A stretch of 64,000 bases of DNA from Polyangia bacterium (GTDB lineage Bacteria; Myxococcota_A; Polyangia; Nannocystales; Nannocystaceae): positions 372,001 through 436,000 of the forward strand of contig JAUIFF010000002.1 of the NCBI GenBank assembly GCA_030429545.1. The letters run 5' to 3'. Below, piece after piece: positions 16,593-24,879 of this stretch (positions within the stretch are counted from its first letter, which is position 1; every line of letters starts with the position of its first letter). A model generated the notes under the pieces. That model made no database searches. It was not told where the DNA came from and worked only from the letters and a program-made list of their open reading frames with translations. Both the position numbers and the translations under genes were made by a program.

Positions 16593-18023
16593 ATGATGCA
16601 TGATTTTGCCCGGGGCCTTGCCCCCACGCTCGGTTTTTTGCTCGCCGCCTACCCGGCGATTGAGGCTCCGGCCAAACCCGGGGACGGCCAACAGGCCTTT
16701 CCCCAAGCGACAAACCCCGGGCAAAAGGCCAAGCACGTGCTCACCACACCCTACTGTGGTCGTCACAGTACCCAGCCCCCGTGGTCGATGAAATTCGCCC
16801 GGCTCAAGCGCCGCGGCACACATCTCAAGGCCGACTATACGGTGGGTGCGATCGGTGCCACCATCCCCCTGCGTGCAACCTTGACCCTCGATGCCAAGGG
16901 CGGCCCGGTGCCTGAGCAAATGGTGCAATTTTTGGTCGACAACAAGGTTGTCGGTGAGGCGCTGACCGATCGTAAAGGCATTGCCCAGGTCGATTACAAG
17001 GTCCCCAACAAAATGGGACCCAAGAGCGTTACGGCGAGTTTTCGCGGCAATCAAAAATGCCGCGGCGCACTCGATAAAACCAAAGTCGGTACATTGCGCG
17101 CGACGACATCTCTAACCTGGAAAAACCGCACTTTTGCCAATAAAGGAGCGAAGACACACCTGTTGGCTAAGCTGACCCGTACCTCGGATGGGGCGGCCCT
17201 GAAAGGTCGGGAAGTTGCGATTTATGTCGATGGCAAGCAGGTCGGCACAGCCGTAACAAATTTCCGGGGTGACCTCGACTTCGAGTTTGTCCCGACGACA
17301 GGCCCAGGAAAGCTCAATGTCAAGGGCCAGTTTTTAGGCGACCCACTCTACAATCCGATCGCGGCCAGTGATGCCATTCCACTGTATCCCGCCCGCCAAA
17401 CTGCTTATATTCATTATGGTCAAGTCACCGGAATGTACGGAGAGACCGTGACGGCAGTCGTCAGAATTAACGTCGGTCGGCTTCCGCTGCGCTCCCCGCT
17501 CCCAAATATACCGGTCCGGTTATTGCGCGAGCGCAAGTTGGACCCGCCGCACTATCCCACGCGAGAAGTCGCCACTGGGACCACCAATCATTACGGTATC
17601 GCCACAGCATCGTTCACGATCACCGACAAGCCGATGAGGTACATCATGAGGGTGAAGGCCGATATTCCGATTGAGCGCTACGATGGCGAACACGATACAG
17701 GCCATCTGCGGGCGTATCTGAATGTGTTGCCCGCCACCGTCGAACTCTCGGTGACAGGCCCGTCCATTGTCCACATCGGCGAGTCCGTCACCTATCAAGT
17801 GAGTGCGACGCGGACGACCGATAGACAACGGATCGAGAACTTAACCGTATGTGCGTCGTCATGCGCTTCCACGGATAGTTCTGGCCGGGCTACCATAAGG
17901 TACACCGTGCCGAGCGAAGGCGGCACAGGAACCCGCCAAGTGGCGTTCAAGTCGTGGCGCGATGATTACCATAGGGAGGCGTCGACAACGATGACAGTGA
18001 CAGCAAAACCCAGTGTCGACTGA
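16593..18023 (+). CDS. Secreted protein with repeated Ig-like (Big-type) domains
   Basis: 476 residues. The first 25 residues are a plausible export signal (GLAPTLGFLLAAYPAIEA). The rest consists of four or five beta-sandwich units of about 95 residues. Each has a pattern such as VPEQMVQFLVDNKVVGEALTD or GREVAIYVDGKQVGTAVTNF, followed by a turn with GxAxxxF/Y, as in invasin/Big_3-like repeats. Such proteins are usually surface or periplasmic adhesion modules. No catalytic motif is seen and it stands alone. The 283 nt before it (16310-16592) hold no recognised feature. Confidence 0.7.
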   Translation: MMHDFARGLAPTLGFLLAAYPAIEAPAKPGDGQQAFPQATNPGQKAKHVLTTPYCGRHSTQPPWSMKFARLKRRGTHLKADYTVGAIGATIPLRATLTLDAKGGPVPEQMVQFLVDNKVVGEALTDRKGIAQVDYKVPNKMGPKSVTASFRGNQKCRGALDKTKVGTLRATTSLTWKNRTFANKGAKTHLLAKLTRTSDGAALKGREVAIYVDGKQVGTAVTNFRGDLDFEFVPTTGPGKLNVKGQFLGDPLYNPIAASDAIPLYPARQTAYIHYGQVTGMYGETVTAVVRINVGRLPLRSPLPNIPVRLLRERKLDPPHYPTREVATGTTNHYGIATASFTITDKPMRYIMRVKADIPIERYDGEHDTGHLRAYLNVLPATVELSVTGPSIVHIGESVTYQVSATRTTDRQRIENLTVCASSCASTDSSGRATIRYTVPSEGGTGTRQVAFKSWRDDYHREASTTMTVTAKPSVD

Positions 18024-18120
18024 GTGGTGTAGCGATCGTCGGCAACGGATGTCCCGGCCGCCGTACACACTGAGGGCACGGGATGACGAAGTGGGTCGCT
18101 GATGGCTCTCAAGCCGAGCT

Positions 18121-18207
18121 ATGCTCGGTACGCACCTCATCGGCTCGGACGATACCGTCGTCATACCTGGTCTTTTTGCACGTGGTCGAGCAAACGCCAT
18201 TGTTGGC
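18121..18207 (-). pseudogene. Relic of a DUF4215 lipoprotein gene (Cys-repeat part)
   Basis: On the minus strand the segment translates as CSTTCKKTRYDDGIVRADEV and a few flanking residues, closely matching CSTTCKKARCGDGIVQLDEE of the lipoprotein encoded at 61629-62810. Two repeat cysteines are lost and the frame has no start or long continuation. It lies in the 18024-18261 space, otherwise empty, downstream of the Ig-repeat gene. It is a short decayed copy. Confidence 0.65.
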
Positions 18208-18261
18208 AACGTGCACGGTTTCGCAATGACTCGGGCTTGTTCGTTCACCTGCGGCCGGCGA

Positions 18262-19470
18262 CTACGGGGAGTCTTTGCGCTCGCGTGGGTAGGCCGCGTG
18301 CTCCCAGAACGCGAGCTGTCGGTAGCGCGTGTCCATATCGAGCTCGGACGCGCGGCGCGAGACGAGCTCGGTCCGCTCACGCTTTGACGCGTCATCGAGC
18401 AGCACGAAGAGATGGAGTTCGCACTCGGTCGACGCGGGGTCTTGGGTGAGTTCGCAGGCCGTCCCGCTGTCCTCGCGCAGCTCTTCGCTAAAGAGCTTGT
18501 GCCACCGCGCGACCTTGGCGTAGTCGCGGAAGGCGATGATGTGGCGGACCGACGCGTTGCAGCCATCGAGCAGCCCGAGCTCGCACGCGCGGCGATATCC
18601 CATGCTCATGGAACTCAGATCCTCTTCGCTCCACTCGTCGCTGCGCTTGCGCGAGTAGACGCGTTTGTCCTCCCACAGCGAATTCTTAAAGCAGGCGATG
18701 CGATCCTTTTGCTTCCAGCACGCCTCGGCGTATAGGTCACGAGCCCGCCGCACGGCGGCGTTGACGTCCCGATACATATCGCCGCACCCGAAGTCGCAGT
18801 GGGTCGCGTTCAGCGTTGAGCCCCAGCGATTGGCGTAGGTATGGCAAGCGTCGGCGTGGCCCCCTTCGCACAGCCGCTTGAACTCCCGCAGCAGGGTAAA
18901 GTCGTCGGTTCCGTCGAACACTAAGCTCACGGCGTCCTCGCCAAAGGCGCGCTCGAGATCAGACGCCATGCGCTTGAGGGCCTTCGATGACTTGGTCGAC
19001 TTCTTCCTCTTCTTGTTCTTGGCCCTCTCGCGCTTCGTAGCGGCCTTCAGGCGTTCGACGATACGCGCTTCCTCGGCCTCGCTTAGGCCCAGCTGTATCT
19101 CATCTGAGGGGGAAATGTAGGGGCGAAGCTTGTCGCAGTAGAAGCGACTGTTTTTATCAAAGCACATGTAGGCGAGGTACTGCAGGGGGTCGTCGAAGAC
19201 CTCCGGGTTCGCGCTGAGCACGTCGGCGCTCACCTTCATCAGGTGGGAGCACGACTTTTCGTGGAAACGATCGAGGCATGCGTGGTGCAGCGCAGTGCAG
19301 GCCAGATGCTCCCCGGCACCGCAACGGACGGCTCGCTCGTCACTCGCGGCGCGGTCGCGCTCACGCTCACGCTCAACCGGCGTTTGGGTGGGCTTCGAGT
19401 CGCACGACAACAAGTTCCAGACGAGCAGGCCGCCAATGACAAGCCGTGCGCTGTGCGTCAAGCGGTACAT
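18262..19470 (-). CDS. Cys-rich lipoprotein with Sel1-like repeats
   Basis: 402 residues from ATG 19470; the frame is open 14 codons further upstream, but this start places an N-terminal hydrophobic segment correctly before the lipobox LLSC. The mature protein has regularly spaced cysteines in CEGGHADACHTYANRWG-like and CELGLLDGCNASVRH-like motifs, resembling the Sel1/TPR-type Cys-rich repeats common in myxobacteria and epsilonproteobacteria. A Lys/Arg-rich stretch (about 155-180) separates the first part from the repeats. It is probably a periplasmic or outer-membrane interaction protein of unknown role. Confidence 0.7.
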   Translation of the reverse strand: MYRLTHSARLVIGGLLVWNLLSCDSKPTQTPVERERERDRAASDERAVRCGAGEHLACTALHHACLDRFHEKSCSHLMKVSADVLSANPEVFDDPLQYLAYMCFDKNSRFYCDKLRPYISPSDEIQLGLSEAEEARIVERLKAATKRERAKNKKRKKSTKSSKALKRMASDLERAFGEDAVSLVFDGTDDFTLLREFKRLCEGGHADACHTYANRWGSTLNATHCDFGCGDMYRDVNAAVRRARDLYAEACWKQKDRIACFKNSLWEDKRVYSRKRSDEWSEEDLSSMSMGYRRACELGLLDGCNASVRHIIAFRDYAKVARWHKLFSEELREDSGTACELTQDPASTECELHLFVLLDDASKRERTELVSRRASELDMDTRYRQLAFWEHAAYPRERKDSP

Positions 19471-19525
19471 CGAAGGGGCCCGAGTGTAGCAGGCTGGACC
19501 CGCGTCCTCCACGGCGAATCAGTCC

Positions 19526-19660
19526 ACCTCCGGCCGACGGAACCTCGAGCGTTTCGGTGAGCATGATTGGGTTTTGCAGCTCGCCGTTGGTGAGGTCGTC
19601 CCAGGAGTCGGCCACCGCATTCTTCACCATCGTGGACAATCCCGGCAGCTCGCTGTAAGT
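19526..19660 (-). pseudogene. Relic of the C-terminal domain of a DUF4215 lipoprotein gene
   Basis: The minus strand encodes VADSWDDLTNGELQNPI, nearly the same as VANSWDDLTDGSLQNPI in the gene at 61629-62810 and VAESWEDLTDGTLQNPI at 34804-35982. The match then fades and no full gene surrounds it. The fragment fills the space between the lipoprotein gene start (19470) and the next gene stop (19665). It is independent of, and in swapped order with, the Cys-repeat relic at 18121. Confidence 0.7.
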
Positions 19661-19664
19661 CCGG

Positions 19665-20414
19665 CTAAAGTGAGACCTCTCTGACCTCACAGGCATGGAC
19701 AGTCGTATGGTTTTCATATTCCTCCTCATTATAGTTTCTATAGTCGTAGGGAAACAAGAACAGGCTAGCTTTTGACTGGTTGTAGATAAACTGTGAAATC
19801 GTTTGGCGCTCACGCCCGCCTCCACGGACTTTCACGCTCGTCTCCGAACGACTCCCCACCAGCTGCACCTTACTCTCATGTGTAACATCGCACTCGACTA
19901 GATACCCTTTGCTCGAGTCGAGCTTCGTCAGATGAAGGATAACGTAAGGCGATCGAAACGTGCGACTCTCCAAGGTGTTCCCTGCCCCATACGGGCCCAC
20001 GCGCGTCGGAAGTGCAAACGTCCAGTAGAAGTGGCCGCCATTGGACAGTAAGCGCCGTGGACGCAACGCATCGATCCTGTAGGAGGTGTTTCCTATCGAA
20101 TCGGGCGATAAACCCCACATTTTAGCGATTTCCCACTTGCTGTGTAAGATGGAAGCGTGCATGTTCGGTTTGGCCATCTTGGCATCGTGTTTGTGCGCCT
20201 GTTGTAGTCTCGCTAGTTGGGTTTTGCTAGCCTGCGATATCGGCCGCTGCGTTTTTTTAATAGCCGCCATCACGCCCGCAGTATTTGGCACGAAACGGCG
20301 CGACTTGGTGGTGCTGTTCGGCTTTTTCGCGCCGGCATCACTGACGAGCGCGAGTGCAACAACGACCCCGGAAAGGGCCAAGACAGGGAGGGAACGAAGG
20401 GATTTGTGTTTCAT
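19665..20414 (-). CDS. Secreted protein of unknown function, paralog 1 of a tandem pair
   Basis: 249 residues from ATG 20414, chosen because it starts a clean signal peptide (MKHKSLRSLPVLALSGVVV, cleavage after DAGA). After a Lys/Thr-rich section the protein has a beta-rich domain with the sequence IGNTSYRIDA, GHFYWTF, SKGYLVECDV. The same positions appear in the neighbour (IGNRVYKIDG, AFYWVF, KKGYLVECEV). The family was not recognised. The C-terminal third diverges most, as expected of duplicated genes evolving different ligands. It is probably periplasmic or extracellular. Confidence 0.65.
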   Translation of the reverse strand: MKHKSLRSLPVLALSGVVVALALVSDAGAKKPNSTTKSRRFVPNTAGVMAAIKKTQRPISQASKTQLARLQQAHKHDAKMAKPNMHASILHSKWEIAKMWGLSPDSIGNTSYRIDALRPRRLLSNGGHFYWTFALPTRVGPYGAGNTLESRTFRSPYVILHLTKLDSSKGYLVECDVTHESKVQLVGSRSETSVKVRGGGRERQTISQFIYNQSKASLFLFPYDYRNYNEEEYENHTTVHACEVREVSL

Positions 20415-20490
20415 CGTGGGGGTAGATGCAGGTGTTTGCTGATGTGACACTGCTGGTCGAATTTTGATGGTATTATTACGAGCAACGTTG

Positions 20491-21195
20491 CTAGAGGGTG
20501 ATCGCTCGTGCTTTGCAGGAGGATAGTTTTACACTGTTGCCATTTTGTTCAGCAGGTCGCAGGTATAAAATGGCGTCTGATGAGTTGGAGACAAATAGCG
20601 AGATTGTGCCGCCCGACTGCTTGTAACTCTCGACATCTCTCGAGGGCCAGGAAAGATATACCCCGCCTGTATCTTCGACCTCGCACTCGACGAGGTACCC
20701 TTTTTTCGGATCGATGTTTGCCAGTCTGATGCGGGCATGGCTATCTTCTATGCCATAGCGAAGCCATCCCGAACGATCAACGAATTTCGGGTTGTAAAAT
20801 ACCCAATAAAACGCAGAGTTCCCCCCCATGGAGCGAATTGGATTGTAGCCATCGATCTTGTATACCCGATTGCCGATCGAATTGCGCGGCAAGTGATACT
20901 TTTCAGCGATCTGATCCTTGCTGGGGTTCGCAAAAACCTGCTTGTTTTGTCTGGTCGACTTGGAATCGGGTTTGGCTGCTTGTTCGACAAATGTTGCCAG
21001 GCGTTTTTTGTCAGTCTGCGAGAGTCGCTGTTGGTTTTTCTTGATCGCCGCTTTCACGCTGGCGGGTAGGGTTTTTCGCGGTTTCGCGGTGTTTGTCGGC
21101 TTATTTGCACTGGCATCGCTGGCCAGCGCAAGGGCAAGGGAGATCCCGGAAAAGGCCAGGACAGGGAGAGTTCGAGACAGGGACTTGCGTTTCAT
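20491..21195 (-). CDS. Secreted protein of unknown function, paralog 2 of a tandem pair
   Basis: 234 residues from ATG 21195 with signal peptide MKRKSLSRTLPVLAFSGISL and cleavage after DASA. It shares with the downstream paralog the N-terminal A-A-I-K-K-x-Q-x-x-[IL]-S-Q segment, the SIGN/IGN turn, the FYW motif and KGYLVECxV. The 76-nt gap suggests that both are read as one transcript, this gene first. No enzymatic motif was seen. Conserved cysteines near the C-terminus (SSCKARAITL here, HACEVREVSL in the paralog) suggest a disulfide with the Cys of VEC. Confidence 0.65.
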   Translation of the reverse strand: MKRKSLSRTLPVLAFSGISLALALASDASANKPTNTAKPRKTLPASVKAAIKKNQQRLSQTDKKRLATFVEQAAKPDSKSTRQNKQVFANPSKDQIAEKYHLPRNSIGNRVYKIDGYNPIRSMGGNSAFYWVFYNPKFVDRSGWLRYGIEDSHARIRLANIDPKKGYLVECEVEDTGGVYLSWPSRDVESYKQSGGTISLFVSNSSDAILYLRPAEQNGNSVKLSSCKARAITL

Positions 21196-21744
21196 CGTCG
21201 GGATAGATGCGGCGCTTTGGCGATGTGACACCGCCGGCAAACTTTTTAATCTTTGGCATGGCGTGCTCCCGCCCATCGACAGCGAATGTCGCCGCGATCA
21301 TTTGTTGCCGCCACCTATCAAGAAATTCCCGCGGAGGAGGTTCGTGTACGAAAGCGAGCAGGCGCCCGAGCGCGCAACTCAAACGCAACGCTGCTCGCCT
21401 GTACAAACGTTCGAGCGCTCGAAGGCGACTGATGCGCGAGGAGGGGTCCACCCCGTGACACTGGCGACTTCCGCAAGCGGCTAGCTTCACGCGGCCGCGC
21501 GAACAGCACCGCAGGACACGAAAACAAAGGACGCTGATTTGACTGAACCAGAGGTTGCCGACGCGGGCGTCTTCAAAGCCTTCGTAACCTCGGTGAGAAG
21601 TCTAGGCCAGCGGCCAGGAGAACTCGAGTCCCTCCGTTCCTTGTTGGCACCGTGTCGAGGTCGAGGATTCGGTGTGCACAACTCCACTACTACAATGCTC
21701 GAAGTACGGTAGTTCCTCGCATTACGAATTTCTCCGCGGGAGCG
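21196..21744. other. Non-coding or degenerate stretch before the Septu-like operon
   Basis: About 550 nt without a supported gene. It must contain the divergent promoters of the secreted-protein pair (minus) and the ATPase operon (plus). G+C-rich on the left, with a change to A+T-rich sequence near 21680, which marks the left edge of the acquired defence operon. Short open frames here show no recognisable protein. Confidence 0.4.
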
Positions 21745-22995
21745 GTGATTACCGAAGTTCCTAAAAAATTTCACAGACTTTCACAGGAATACTGCAGCCT
21801 TGGACAAAACTCAGAGTACTATGAAAACTTGCTCTCCCTAGGAGAGACAAAATGCCGTCATGTGTTGGAGTCACTTCGTGACTACACCCACAACCTTGAA
21901 ACCCGAAGAACATTTGCCTCGGAGCCCGGTCTAAAAGAATCGCTCTTGCGAACTGTTTCTGCAAAGTCGGCCTGTACAACTGGAAGCAAACTTTTCCAGG
22001 GTCCCGATGTTCCTGATAAGGAAATAGAGCTTTCTTTCACGAAACAACTACCAGGGTTTACGACTCCCCACGAGTTGAAAGTCAGGTTCTCTCGCGACAA
22101 TGGTATTCTTGGCAGAGTGTTTGTTCTCGTAGGAAAAAATGCCACAGGCAAAAGCGGGCTAATGAGTTCTTTGGCTGGAGCTATTAGTGGCATAGCAGAT
22201 GAAGATGTTCAGATTGAATCTGACGCGATTAGACGTGTCATTGCAGTTTCCTACAGCGTCTTTGACTCTTATCGATACTTCGCCCGATTTCGACCAATGG
22301 ACTCGATTGGGTATTACTACTGTGGCCTTCGCGACCACACAGGAGTGATTGATTTCAACGGAGCGCTTCGGCGAAGTTTCAATCGTTTAAAGCATGTTGA
22401 CCAACATAAATGGAAGTCAATAATCGAAAAAACAGGCATTTTGGATGAAGAACCTTCGTTTTCGAGTCTATTGGAAAGCCCAAGCTATCCAAAATTCTCC
22501 GAACAAATGGAAAAAACTAGCTCCGGGCATAAAATTTTCGTTTTTGTGCTGTTATGCCTTTTAGCAACTGTGAAAGAACGTTCGCTCATCCTGTTTGATG
22601 AGCCAGAAATTCATCTGCACCCGAACTTATTAGCAAGTTTGTTGCGTACGCTTCACTCAATCCTTGAGGAGCAAGACAGTTTCGCAATGATTGCGACACA
22701 CTCACCACAAGTACTGCAAGAAGTCCCTGCGCAATACGTAAGGGTTATCTGTAGAGATGGAGATGAGGCGTTGATAAAACAGTACCCAGGTGAGTCATTT
22801 GGTGCAAACTTGGGAGAGATTAGTCGCCATGCTTTTGGAATTGATGAGGCATCAATGAATTTCATTCGGTTCCTTAGTGACGAGGATGATCCCAACATAC
22901 TGAAGAGGTGGAAGGAAGAAACACTGAGAGGGCCTCTTAGTCTAGCGACGTTTTCTCTCCTCCAAAAGTTTATAGGCAAAAATGAAGAACCTTAG
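21745..22995 (+). CDS. Septu-like ATPase (PtuA-type, SMC/OLD-like ABC ATPase)
   Basis: About 416 residues from GTG 21745; an in-frame GTG at 21652 would add 31 residues, and the start is uncertain. Motifs are clear: Walker A VGKNATGKS, an ABC-type signature region with SSGHKIFVF, Walker B LILFDEPEIHLHP, then the H-loop ATHSPQVL. DEPEIHLHPN is typical of AAA_15/AAA_21 ATPases used in OLD, Septu and retron-Septu defence. The next gene, overlapping by 14 nt, encodes an HNH protein, which reproduces the PtuA-PtuB pair. A long helical N-terminal region (SEYYENLLSLGETKCRHV) precedes the Walker A. The gene is A+T-rich relative to the chromosome. Confidence 0.8.
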   Translation: MITEVPKKFHRLSQEYCSLGQNSEYYENLLSLGETKCRHVLESLRDYTHNLETRRTFASEPGLKESLLRTVSAKSACTTGSKLFQGPDVPDKEIELSFTKQLPGFTTPHELKVRFSRDNGILGRVFVLVGKNATGKSGLMSSLAGAISGIADEDVQIESDAIRRVIAVSYSVFDSYRYFARFRPMDSIGYYYCGLRDHTGVIDFNGALRRSFNRLKHVDQHKWKSIIEKTGILDEEPSFSSLLESPSYPKFSEQMEKTSSGHKIFVFVLLCLLATVKERSLILFDEPEIHLHPNLLASLLRTLHSILEEQDSFAMIATHSPQVLQEVPAQYVRVICRDGDEALIKQYPGESFGANLGEISRHAFGIDEASMNFIRFLSDEDDPNILKRWKEETLRGPLSLATFSLLQKFIGKNEEP

Positions 22996-23845
22996 AAAAC
23001 CTTGCTGTGATCCGTGGAGTCTATTTCTTGAGATCAGCCGCTCATCGACGCACAAATTACGTCAGTCAATTCTTACAGCACTGACGGCAAGTATACAAAC
23101 GCGGTATCAAGAGTTTGATAAACTTGATGGTGATTTTACCTCTATTGAGAAGCAAGCTATAGACGCACAAGAATCAAACGCTCTAAAGACCTGTTATAGT
23201 ACGGAGTCGGATCCGTTGAAGAGATTTAAACAAGAACTGAAATCCCTTCAAGCAGGCTTCGAATTCTGCCAGTACTGTGGGTTAAACGAGCCTGACACGA
23301 TTGACCACTATCTTCCGAAGAACGAATTTCCCGAATTCTCGACTCATCCTCAAAACCTTGTTCCTTGCTGCGGGAGATGTAACCAAATTCGTGGTCGTAA
23401 ACCATGGCGTGATCAGGATGAATGTTCTACATTACACCTTTACTTTGATGTTGTCGATGATACCCAAAGACATCTCTCTGCATGCTACGATGGTGCCAAC
23501 AAGAGTGTAGATTTTTCTGTTTCTGCCAACGATACAAACTTTGGTTTTCGGTACAAGCGACATTTTGAGACGCTTAACTTGGAACAACGGCTTGGGGCGA
23601 GAGCATCAGGGGCGCTTGATTCGATTTGCTCTCAGCTTCAGACTATCTCGAACATGACAACTTCCGCTGAAGAGCCTCGTATAGCTCTCGAAAGGTTTTC
23701 AATCAACTATGCTGAACATCTGAAAAAACTGCGAGGAATTAATCATTGGGAGGTTGCGCTTTGGCTTGATATCGCGGGAGCATCTCATTTTATTGAGAGC
23801 TGCCTCGAGAGAGGGGTCAGTATGGAGAACCGTCATGAGCATTAG
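22982..23845 (+). CDS. HNH endonuclease, PtuB-like partner of the ATPase
   Basis: 287 residues from ATG 22982, inside the end of the ATPase gene. The HNH core is at about residues 95-140: CQYCGL, then TIDHYLPKNEFPEFS, then NLVPCCGRCNQIRGRKPW. It has the paired CxxC zinc sites and the catalytic His of the HNH fold. In Septu systems such a nuclease is held by the ATPase and cuts nucleic acid after phage infection (known for PtuAB). About 85 residues on each side of the core are helical and may bind the ATPase. Two further genes overlap downstream, which is not the standard two-gene arrangement. Confidence 0.85.
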   Translation: MKNLRKPCCDPWSLFLEISRSSTHKLRQSILTALTASIQTRYQEFDKLDGDFTSIEKQAIDAQESNALKTCYSTESDPLKRFKQELKSLQAGFEFCQYCGLNEPDTIDHYLPKNEFPEFSTHPQNLVPCCGRCNQIRGRKPWRDQDECSTLHLYFDVVDDTQRHLSACYDGANKSVDFSVSANDTNFGFRYKRHFETLNLEQRLGARASGALDSICSQLQTISNMTTSAEEPRIALERFSINYAEHLKKLRGINHWEVALWLDIAGASHFIESCLERGVSMENRHEH

Positions 23846-24233
23846 AGCCAAGACAAACGAGGTTCGTGATCTCTTACAGGAGATCGAGAATATCTGTGGG
23901 TTTGGTCAGGAGGAGGTCAAAGAGACACCCGAGGAATACGATCAACTCGCTGCGGACTTAGAAACTCTCCTTGATACACTCATGGACGAGGTGTCGGGTT
24001 TAGTAGGGAGTGAACTGACGCTCGACGAACTTCTTGCTTCGTATATTGAAGTTCCCAGTGTGAAAGTGATGGTAGAAAATGTTAAAGCTGCAGCGGCACT
24101 TTCGGATGCTTTGGGCAGCCGATGCTCCTTTGGTGATCGGACAAGTGCTCTACTCGAAGGACCTGCTCATTCGGAGCTACAGGGCATCGTTGATGCCCTA
24201 GAGCGAGTCTGGAGCCACCTACAACATGGTTGA
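23835..24233 (+). CDS. Small acidic helical protein in the Septu-like operon
   Basis: 132 residues from ATG 23835, overlapping the HNH gene by 11 nt and the nucleotidyltransferase gene by 8 nt. The frame is open farther upstream, but this ATG is the one consistent with translational coupling. The protein is predicted to be helical and acidic (EVKETPEEYDQLAADLETLL, then ELTLDELL). No known family was recognised. Its position between a nuclease and a nucleotidyltransferase, together with its charge, suggests an inhibitor or adaptor (for example an antitoxin-like HEPN/MNT partner), but no HEPN motif (Rx4-6H) was seen. Confidence 0.6.
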   Translation: MSIRAKTNEVRDLLQEIENICGFGQEEVKETPEEYDQLAADLETLLDTLMDEVSGLVGSELTLDELLASYIEVPSVKVMVENVKAAAALSDALGSRCSFGDRTSALLEGPAHSELQGIVDALERVWSHLQHG

Positions 24234-24855
24234 AAACGAGACCAGACTATCGGCTGCTCTTAATCGCCTGGGTATCTCTTTCGGGGAGCTGAGGAAACAA
24301 TGTAGCGAGGTAATACTTTTTGGTTCGAGGGCAGCGGGCGTTGAAGATAACGAGTCTGATTGGGACCTTCTTTGCGTCGGCAATAGCAAATTCAAGCGTG
24401 TTAGAGGTCTTGATATCATATGGCTTCCCAGCGAGAGTGTTCTTAGTCAAAGGTGGGTTACAAGTGAGATCGCTTCCCACATTGCAGAATACGGGCGTTG
24501 GATGTCAGGACGCCCTTCCGCTTGGATAAACCATGTCGAAATAACACCCCAAACTCGCATTCGAAAAATCCGCTGGATCCAAACACACGTGAATTCTTGG
24601 GCGCGCTTTTGGAGTCGATGTTCACCCAAACTGAGAGACGACTATGCTCTCAAGTTGAGATATAATCTGCAGAGATTAGAATTTCTTCTAGATGAGCGGC
24701 CAACCCCACCACGTCAAATCCTTGAGGGACGTTTCTCTGCGCTCGAAGCAAAAGATGAGTGGTTTGACTCCATGCTTGTTTCCTCTGGAATCTCCAGTCA
24801 ATTCGTGACAGAAGAGTTACGCCCACGGGCTCTTCGTTTAGTGCCTGGCACATGA
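24226..24855 (+). CDS. MNT-type nucleotidyltransferase-fold protein
   Basis: 209 residues. The polymerase-beta nucleotidyltransferase motif is complete: LFGSRAAG followed by ESDWDLLCV (GSx3G...SDxD), then a later Asp in GLDIIWL. The minimal nucleotidyltransferase domain occupies the first 95 residues. The rest is a helical domain (RIRKIRWIQTHVNSWARFW and following). Such proteins adenylylate or uridylylate a partner protein or tRNA in MNT-HEPN and AbiE-type systems. As the fourth gene of an operon with ATPase and HNH nuclease, it may regulate the nuclease by NMP transfer (inference). It ends 24 nt before the integrase stop. Confidence 0.8.
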   Translation: MVENETRLSAALNRLGISFGELRKQCSEVILFGSRAAGVEDNESDWDLLCVGNSKFKRVRGLDIIWLPSESVLSQRWVTSEIASHIAEYGRWMSGRPSAWINHVEITPQTRIRKIRWIQTHVNSWARFWSRCSPKLRDDYALKLRYNLQRLEFLLDERPTPPRQILEGRFSALEAKDEWFDSMLVSSGISSQFVTEELRPRALRLVPGT

Positions 24856-24879
24856 GACCGGGGTCCCGACTTTCTGTAA

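Noticed and set aside
21101..21490. Minus-strand open frame of 129 codons upstream of the secreted paralog
   Set aside because: Overlaps the signal peptide of the supported gene in another frame and has no recognisable domain; treated as non-coding.
21196..23845. Retron (reverse transcriptase plus Septu effector)
   Set aside because: No reverse transcriptase motif (YxDD) or msr/msd-like RNA is found near the ATPase and HNH genes.
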